Assembly: GCF_008364555.1 (NCBI RefSeq)
Contig: NZ_VTUC01000002.1
Coordinates: 62,001 to 126,000 of the forward strand
Direction of reading: 5' to 3'
DNA length: 64,000 bases
Origin: Enterobacter vonholyi
GTDB lineage: Bacteria > Pseudomonadota > Gammaproteobacteria > Enterobacterales > Enterobacteriaceae
Position numbers and translations under genes: made by a program. The notes under the pieces are model-generated. The model was given only the letters and a program-made list of their open reading frames with translations. It was not told where the DNA came from and ran no database searches. This document shows, one piece after another, positions 58,282 to 64,000 of the stretch (positions within the stretch are counted from its first letter, which is position 1; the number at the start of each line of letters is the position of its first letter).

Positions 58282-58323
58282 TGCGCGTAACGAAAATAAT
58301 TTCACCACGCGCAAACTTAGGAG

Positions 58324-60009
58324 TTATCCGAGTCCCGGCCAGATGATAATGATCAGCGTACCCGCCAGCGTCAGCAGCACGTTAGCGATAGCATACGTGC
58401 CCGCATAGCCCAGCGCCGGGATGTTGCTGCGCGCGGTATCGCTGATGATTTCCATGGCCGGGGCACAGGTACGCGCCCCCATCATCGCCCCGAAGAGCAG
58501 GGCGCGGTTCATGCGCAGCACGTAGGCGCCGAACAGGAAGCAGATCACCACCGGCACCAGGCTGACGATAAGTCCGGACACCAGCATCTGCCAGCCGACG
58601 GCGCCGAGGCTGTGACCAATCCCGCTGCCCGCGCTTAAGCCCACGCCTGCCATAAAGACCATCAGACCGAACTCTTTCACCATGTTCAGCGCGCCCTGCG
58701 GAATGTAGCCGAAGGTAGGATGGTTCGCTCGCAGGAAGCCCAGCATAATTCCGGCGAACAACAGCCCGGCGGCGTTACCGATGCCGAAGCTAAAGTTGCT
58801 GAACTGGAAGGTGATCATGCCGATCATCAGGCCAACGATAAAGAAAGCGCAGAAGGCCAGCAGGTCGGTGACCTGGCTGTGAATGGAGATAAAGCCGATG
58901 CGGTCGGCCACGGTTTTCACGCGTCGGGCGTCGCCGCTGACCTGCAGCACGTCGCCTTTGTTGAGCACCACGTTGTCGTCGATAGGCATCTCAATCTGGC
59001 TGCGGATCACGCGGTTGAGGAAGCAGCCGTGGTCCGTCAGCTTCAGCTGCGCCAGGCGGCGGCCAACGGCGTTATGGTTTTTCACCACGATCTCTTCGGT
59101 GACGATACGCATGTCGAGCAGGTCGCGGTCGAACACCTCTTTGCCGTTACGGAAGCTCGGGTCGAGGCGGGCGTGGGCGTCCGGGTAACCCACCAGCGCG
59201 ATGTCGTCGCCCATCTGCAGCACCGCGTCGCCGTCCGGGTTCGCCAGAATGCCGTTGCGGCGGATACGTTCGATATAGCAGCCCGTCTGGCGATAAATCC
59301 CCAGCTCGCGCAGATTTTTGCCGTCTGCCCATGCCACCAGCTCTGGCCCAACGCGATAGGCGCGGATCACCGGGAGATAGACTTTACGTTTGGAATCGGT
59401 ATCCAGACCGCGCTCGCGGGCGATTTGCTGGGCGCTGGTCTGTAGATCCTGGTGCTGCAGTTTTGGCAGATAGCGTGCGCCAACGATCAGGCTCACCAGA
59501 CCAATCAGATAGGTCAGGGCATAGCCCAGGCTCAGGTGGTCGAGTGCGGCAGAAAGCTGTGCGCCGGCCATGCCGGAATGACGCAGGGTATCACCGGCAC
59601 CCACGAGCACGGGAGTGGAGGTCATGGAGCCTGCCAGCATACCGGCCGTTAACCCGATATCCCAGCCAAACAGTTTACCCAGTCCTAACGCGATCAGCAG
59701 CGCGCTGCCGACCATCACCAGCGCCAGCATCAGATAATTTTTGCCGTCGCGGAAGAAAATTGAAAAAAAGTTCGGTCCCGCTTCCACGCCAACACAAAAA
59801 ATAAACAGCATAAAACCTAAGTTGAGCGCGTCCGTGTTAATGCTGAAGTGCTGCTGACCTAATAATAAGGAGACGACTAAAACGCCAATGGAATTACCAA
59901 GTTGAACTGAACCCAGGCGCAATTTACCCAGGCAAAGGCCCAGCGCCAGTACCACAAATAATAACAGGATGTAATTCCCATTTAACAAGTCTGCGACGTT
60001 TATATTCAC
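58324..60009 (-). CDS. ybjL: YbjL, AAE-type (YidE/YbjL) putative transporter
   Basis: A 561-residue inner-membrane protein of the aspartate:alanine exchanger family. Two sets of five to six membrane segments (about 1-190 and 385-561) flank a central cytoplasmic region with two RCK_C domains (about 200-375). The repeat motif [21 protein letters not shown] near residue 138 and [18 protein letters not shown] near residue 510 are typical. Its substrate is not settled. The rybB gene lies directly downstream on the same strand, and the rybB terminator likely also stops ybjL transcripts. Confidence 0.94.
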   Translation of the reverse strand: MNINVADLLNGNYILLLFVVLALGLCLGKLRLGSVQLGNSIGVLVVSLLLGQQHFSINTDALNLGFMLFIFCVGVEAGPNFFSIFFRDGKNYLMLALVMVGSALLIALGLGKLFGWDIGLTAGMLAGSMTSTPVLVGAGDTLRHSGMAGAQLSAALDHLSLGYALTYLIGLVSLIVGARYLPKLQHQDLQTSAQQIARERGLDTDSKRKVYLPVIRAYRVGPELVAWADGKNLRELGIYRQTGCYIERIRRNGILANPDGDAVLQMGDDIALVGYPDAHARLDPSFRNGKEVFDRDLLDMRIVTEEIVVKNHNAVGRRLAQLKLTDHGCFLNRVIRSQIEMPIDDNVVLNKGDVLQVSGDARRVKTVADRIGFISIHSQVTDLLAFCAFFIVGLMIGMITFQFSNFSFGIGNAAGLLFAGIMLGFLRANHPTFGYIPQGALNMVKEFGLMVFMAGVGLSAGSGIGHSLGAVGWQMLVSGLIVSLVPVVICFLFGAYVLRMNRALLFGAMMGARTCAPAMEIISDTARSNIPALGYAGTYAIANVLLTLAGTLIIIIWPGLG

Positions 60010-60282
60010 GGAGGCTAACTTCTTGTTTACCAGTAAGTTGTTGAATGAAAGGACTATTTGGGCTACTGTTTTCTGGGTCAGGGAAAGGCGTTAACGCTCC
60101 CTGTTTCCTGCTTTATTCCCTAAAACATTAGCTGGCGTGTAGTTTAATCGCATTAGCTACTGACAGCTACCTATTATCGCATCACCCTGTGCGTACTTTG
60201 GCAAGGATTGCCGCATTGCTTTATCTGACTGGGCGTCTACCCGACGAAGCTGTATTTGATAGAGATAAGTCAGGAGGATAGT

Positions 60283-60657
60283 TTGAACATTAAACGAAAC
60301 TGGGCGGGGGTGATCAGCTGCTTTTTGCTGTTTACCGTCGTGTGCATGTCGCTCGCTTTTAACCTGAAAGGGGCATTCAGGGCTGCAGGACACCCGGAGC
60401 TGGGGCTGCTCTTTTTTACCCTGCCGGGAGCGGCAGCCAGTTTTCTTTCCCGTAAAGGGGAAGTGGTCAAGCCGCTAATTGGCGCCATGCTGGCGGCACC
60501 ACTGTGTCTGCTGCTGATGCGCATGCTGTATGTTTCAACGCGAAGTTTCTGGCAGGAGCTGGCGTGGTTGATGAGCGCCGTATTCTGGTGCGCCCTTGGC
60601 GCGCTCTGCTACTTATTTGTGCGCAGTCTGCTTCAACGCCGACGGCACCACAAATAA
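60283..60657 (+). CDS. ybjM: YbjM, small inner-membrane protein
   Basis: A 124-residue membrane protein with three or four hydrophobic segments, matching E. coli YbjM (125 residues; shared GAFRAAGHPELGLLFF and SFWQELAWLMSAVFWCALGA). Its function is unknown. No ATG fits: the frame's best start is a TTG at 60283 with AGGAGG seven bases upstream, and this gives the E. coli length and N-terminal pattern (NIKRNWAGV against KHKQRWAGA). It is convergent with grxA, sharing a hairpin. Confidence 0.88.
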   Translation: MNIKRNWAGVISCFLLFTVVCMSLAFNLKGAFRAAGHPELGLLFFTLPGAAASFLSRKGEVVKPLIGAMLAAPLCLLLMRMLYVSTRSFWQELAWLMSAVFWCALGALCYLFVRSLLQRRRHHK

Positions 60658-60680
60658 AAACGCCCTCTCGGTGAGGGCGT
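60654..60680 (-). terminator. grxA terminator
   Basis: Arms ACGCCCTC and GAGGGCGT, with five T on the minus strand. It overlaps the ybjM stop and also sits at ybjM's end. Confidence 0.85.
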
Positions 60681-60687
60681 CCTTTCA

Positions 60688-60957
60688 TTACTGGGCAGCA
60701 AACAGGCCCAGGTGCTCTTTGGCGTAAGCTTCGAAGTCGGTGCAGCCGCCGATGTGTTTCTGATCGAGGAAGATCTGCGGTACGGTTTCAACCGGCTTAC
60801 CGACGGTTTTTTCGAGATCCGCTTTCGTGATGCCTTCCGCGTGGATATCCACGTAGCGGAAGTTGAAGTCATCGCGCTCTTCGGTCAGTTTCTCAGCCAG
60901 CTCTTTCGCGCGCACACAGTAAGGGCACCCTGGACGACCAAAAATTACTGCAAACAT
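60688..60957 (-). CDS. grxA: GrxA, glutaredoxin 1
   Basis: An 89-residue dithiol glutaredoxin that reduces ribonucleotide reductase, PAPS reductase and OxyR with glutathione. The active site is GCPYC near residues 10-14 and the glutathione groove is TVPQIF and GGCTDFEAY. The Cys after GG (GGC against GGY in E. coli) is unusual. The ATG at 60957 follows GAGGAGAG; 18 earlier codons are open but carry the promoter. A tandem OxyR site lies upstream. Confidence 0.95.
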   Translation of the reverse strand: MFAVIFGRPGCPYCVRAKELAEKLTEERDDFNFRYVDIHAEGITKADLEKTVGKPVETVPQIFLDQKHIGGCTDFEAYAKEHLGLFAAQ

Positions 60958-61028
60958 TTCTCTCTCCTCAAAAAACAAGCCTGACGGCGAATGACACGTA
61001 TAGTGCCCCATAACCTGTCGTCATTAAA

Positions 61029-61065
61029 GAAGGTTTCGCCTGTCGTTATAATATCTATGAGCTAT
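61029..61065 (-). promoter_or_regulatory. OxyR tandem binding site before grxA
   Basis: Minus-strand ATAGCTCATAGATAT (61051-61065) fits ATAGnTnnnAnCTAT at all but one fixed base; after exactly seven bases a weaker half, ACAGGCGAAACCTTC (61029-61043), follows. This is the four-contact OxyR layout. Confidence 0.75.
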
Positions 61066-61141
61066 GTTTCGCCAATTACACCGCGCATATCATTGCCTAT
61101 ACTGGCTGGCATACGTATTAAGCAAGACAAAGAGAGACAAG

Positions 61142-61864
61142 ATGACGCCAACCATAGACCTGCTCCTTTCCCATCGTTCCATTCGCCACTTCACCGATGA
61201 GCCGATTACCGATGCGCAGCGCGAAGCGATTATTAACAGCGCAAGGGCGACTTCAAGTTCCAGCTTCCTGCAGTGCAGCTCCATTATCCGCATTACCGAC
61301 CCGGCCATGCGTGAACAGCTGGTGACGCTGACCGGCGGGCAGAAGCATGTGGCTCAGGCAGCCGAGTTCTGGGTATTCTGCGCCGACTTTAACCGCCACC
61401 TGCAGATCTGCCCTGAGGCCGAGCTCGGGCTGGCCGAACAGCTGCTGTTGGGCGTGGTGGATACCGCGCTGATGGCGCAAAACGCCTTTACTGCGGCGGA
61501 GTCGCTGGGATTAGGCGGCGTCTACATCGGAGGCCTGCGTAACAACATTCAAAGCGTGACCGACCTCCTGAAGCTGCCAAAACACGTGCTGCCGCTGTTT
61601 GGCCTGTGTCTCGGCTGGCCGGCGGATAACCCGGATCTGAAGCCGCGTATTCCCGCGGCGATGCTGGTGCACGAAAACCACTACCAGCCGGTCGATCAGG
61701 ACGTCCTGAATCAATACGATGAAGAGCTGGCGAACTACTACCTGACGCGCGGCAGCAATAACCGTCGCGACACCTGGACTGACCATATTCGCCGCACCAT
61801 CATTAAAGAAAATCGCCCGTTTATTCTTGATTATCTGCACAAACAGGGCTGGGCGACGCGATAG
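61142..61864 (+). CDS. nfsA: NfsA, oxygen-insensitive nitroreductase
   Basis: A 240-residue FMN-dependent, NADPH-preferring nitroreductase that reduces nitrofurans and quinones by two electrons. Conserved blocks are HRSIRHFTDEPI (about residue 11), SSSFLQCSSIIRI (about 38), GLGGVYIGGLRNN (about 127) and the closing RPFILDYLHKQGWATR. The ATG at 61142 is the E. coli start. In K-12 the gene ybjC lies between grxA and nfsA; here only 184 bases separate them. In the reading frame of the ybjC end the residues KERQDDANH remain, but its stop is lost. A terminator follows. Confidence 0.96.
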   Translation: MTPTIDLLLSHRSIRHFTDEPITDAQREAIINSARATSSSSFLQCSSIIRITDPAMREQLVTLTGGQKHVAQAAEFWVFCADFNRHLQICPEAELGLAEQLLLGVVDTALMAQNAFTAAESLGLGGVYIGGLRNNIQSVTDLLKLPKHVLPLFGLCLGWPADNPDLKPRIPAAMLVHENHYQPVDQDVLNQYDEELANYYLTRGSNNRRDTWTDHIRRTIIKENRPFILDYLHKQGWATR

Positions 61865-61882
61865 TCCATTTATCCTGCGCCT

Positions 61883-61910
61883 GCCTGCGTATATGATACG
61901 CAGGCTTTTT
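61883..61910 (+). terminator. Terminator between nfsA and rimK
   Basis: Perfect arms GCCTGCGTAT and ATACGCAGGC around ATG, then five T. It should reduce read-through from nfsA into rimK. Confidence 0.9.
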
Positions 61911-61933
61911 CCATGTCTTCAGAGAGGTGCAGG

Positions 61934-62836
61934 GTGAAAATTGCCATATTGTCCCGGGATGGAACGCTCTATTCATGTAAGCGTCTTCGGGAAGCGGCGG
62001 CGAAACGCGGACATCAGGTTGAGATCCTCGACCCGATGTCCTGCTATATGAACATTGACCCTGCCGCCTCGTCGATTCACTACAAAGGCCGCAAGCTGCC
62101 TCACTTTGATGCGGTGATCCCCCGCATCGGCTCGCAGATAACCTTTTACGGCACCGCTGCATTGCGCCAGTTCGAGATGCTGGGCAGCTATCCGCTCAAC
62201 GAATCCGTCGCCATTTCACGCGCCCGCGACAAGCTGCGCTCGCTGCAGCTGCTCGCGCGCCAGGGCATCGATCTTCCCGTTACCGGGATTGCCCATTCAC
62301 CGGACGACACCAGCGATCTGATCGACATGGTGGGCGGTGCCCCTTTGGTGATCAAGCTGGTGGAAGGCACACAGGGCATCGGCGTGGTGCTGGCGGAGAC
62401 GCGTCAGGCAGCGGAGAGCGTGATTGACGCCTTCCGCGGGCTGAATGCCCATATTCTGGTGCAGGAGTACATTGAAGAGGCCAAAGGGCGCGACATCCGG
62501 TGTTTCGTGGTGGGAAACGAGGTGGTGGCGGCCATCGAGCGCCAGGCCAAAGAGGGCGATTTCCGCTCTAACCTTCACCGCGGCGGCATTGCCAGAATCG
62601 CCGATATCAGCGACCAGGAGCGGGAAATTGCCGTCAAAGCGGCGCAGACTTTGGGGCTGGACGTGGCAGGCGTAGACCTGCTACGGGCGACGCGAGGGCC
62701 ACTGGTTATGGAAGTGAACGCCTCGCCGGGGCTTGAAGGCGTGGAAAAAACCACAGGGGTCGATATTGCGGGTAAAATGATCTTATGGATCGAGCGTCAT
62801 GCGACGCCGGGCTACTGTCTGAAAACGGGTGGTTAA
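61934..62836 (+). CDS. rimK: RimK, ribosomal protein S6 glutamate ligase
   Basis: A 300-residue ATP-grasp ligase that adds glutamate residues to the C terminus of ribosomal protein S6. Conserved blocks are the N-terminal [17 protein letters not shown], the ATP lid [16 protein letters not shown] (about 140), [19 protein letters not shown] (about 178) and the metal site [14 protein letters not shown] (about 258). The start is a GTG at 61934 with GAGAGG upstream; E. coli RimK starts at the same place and has the same length. An ATG further upstream lies in the terminator region. Confidence 0.95.
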   Translation: MKIAILSRDGTLYSCKRLREAAAKRGHQVEILDPMSCYMNIDPAASSIHYKGRKLPHFDAVIPRIGSQITFYGTAALRQFEMLGSYPLNESVAISRARDKLRSLQLLARQGIDLPVTGIAHSPDDTSDLIDMVGGAPLVIKLVEGTQGIGVVLAETRQAAESVIDAFRGLNAHILVQEYIEEAKGRDIRCFVVGNEVVAAIERQAKEGDFRSNLHRGGIARIADISDQEREIAVKAAQTLGLDVAGVDLLRATRGPLVMEVNASPGLEGVEKTTGVDIAGKMILWIERHATPGYCLKTGG

Positions 62837-62899
62837 ATGGATTACCGCGCGCTTTTTAAGTACCCTATGCGAAGTTTTTATTAAAGAGGCTGCAACGCG

Positions 62900-63376
62900 A
62901 TGGATTTACAGGTCGTACCTACACTGGATACGTTACGTCAATGGCTTGATGATGCCGGAATTACGTTTTTCGAATGCGATTCCTGCCAGGCGCTGCATCT
63001 GCCTCATATGCAGAATTTCGACGGCATTTTCGATGCCAAAATCGATCTGATTAACGACGTGATCCTTTTCTCCGCGCTGGCCGAAGTGAAGCCCTCTGCG
63101 CTGCTGGCGCTGGCTTCCGATCTGTCAGCGATTAACGCCAGTTCTTTGACGGTGAAAGCATTTCTCGACATACAGGATGATAATCTGCCAAAACTGGTCG
63201 TTTGCCAGTCTTTATTCTCCGGTGCCGGGCTGTCGTTCAAGCAGTTCTCATGGTTTATGCGCCTGAGCGAAGAGCAAATTTCGATGGTCATGATGGAAGC
63301 CAATGCACACCATCTGCTGTATAGCGCGGAAGATGATGCAGAGAATAATGATGCATCTCCCAATTTTCTTCACTAA
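62900..63376 (+). CDS. ybjN: YbjN, stress-related regulator
   Basis: A 158-residue protein of the YbjN family (type III secretion chaperone-like fold), the same length as in E. coli. Conserved blocks are FFECDSCQALHLPHMQNFDG (about residues 23-42), SAINASSLTVKAFLD (about 77) and LPKLVVCQSLF. It is linked to motility, biofilm and oxidative stress effects when overexpressed in E. coli; the mechanism is not known. It starts 63 bases after rimK on the same strand. A weak hairpin (GCAGTCGCT / AGCGGCTGC) follows it. Confidence 0.94.
   Translation: MDLQVVPTLDTLRQWLDDAGITFFECDSCQALHLPHMQNFDGIFDAKIDLINDVILFSALAEVKPSALLALASDLSAINASSLTVKAFLDIQDDNLPKLVVCQSLFSGAGLSFKQFSWFMRLSEEQISMVMMEANAHHLLYSAEDDAENNDASPNFLH

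Positions 63377-64000
<624 letters not shown>

Overview
The window is a chromosomal segment of an Enterobacteriaceae bacterium, most likely Enterobacter or a close relative. Almost every core gene is recognisable from, and collinear with, the ybiO-to-potF stretch of E. coli K-12, and the coding regions are GC-rich. I saw no rRNA, tRNA, CRISPR array, insertion sequence or phage gene. The genus is an inference from gene content, not a database result.

Layout. 1-7.1 kb: ybiO (cut by the left edge), glnHPQ with a sigma-54 promoter, dps, rhtA, ompX. 7.2-10.9 kb: opgE, the small protein gene mntS, mntR, ybiR. 10.9-21.4 kb is an accessory block absent from K-12 at this place: a three-gene efflux operon (adaptor, DHA2 pump, outer-membrane lipoprotein), an aldo/keto reductase, an exported AstE/AspA-like protein, and a phospho-beta-glucosidase / PTS IIC / GntR operon with twin operators. 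21.4-24.2 kb: ldtB and ybiT. 24.2-29.3 kb is a second accessory block: a GH31 glycosidase and an MFS transporter, divergent from a LacI-type regulator. 29.3-35.8 kb: ybiU, ybiV, the glycyl radical enzyme pair pflF-pflE and the divergent aldolase gene fsaA. 35.9-44.3 kb: moeB-moeA, iaaA and gsiABCD. 44.4-55 kb: rimO, bssR, yliI, yliJ, dacC, deoR, ybjG with an upstream PAP2 gene, mdfA, ybjI-ybjJ. 55.4-58.1 kb: rcdA and an arsRBC operon not at this position in K-12. 58.2-64 kb: the sRNA gene rybB, ybjL, ybjM, grxA, nfsA, rimK, ybjN and the start of potF.

How genes work together. The most coherent group is ybiU, ybiV, pflFE and fsaA. A near-identical 16-bp dyad (ACTTTC-N4-GAAAGT type) lies upstream of ybiU, of ybiV and in the pflE-fsaA divergent gap. 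In that gap a near-consensus FNR box is placed exactly for class II activation of a TTTAAT -10 element, with the dyad between them. This looks like one anaerobic regulon joining a radical enzyme, its activase, an aldolase, a HAD sugar phosphatase and a putative 2-oxoglutarate oxygenase, run by a regulator not encoded beside it. A GH31/MFS/LacI cassette sits next to it.

Regulatory sequence is unusually readable elsewhere too: MntR boxes between mntS and mntR, an OxyR tandem site before grxA, a 24-bp perfect dyad before rcdA, a sigma-E promoter before rybB, and twin operators before the GH1 gene. Palindromic repeats of two kinds sit mostly between convergent gene ends.
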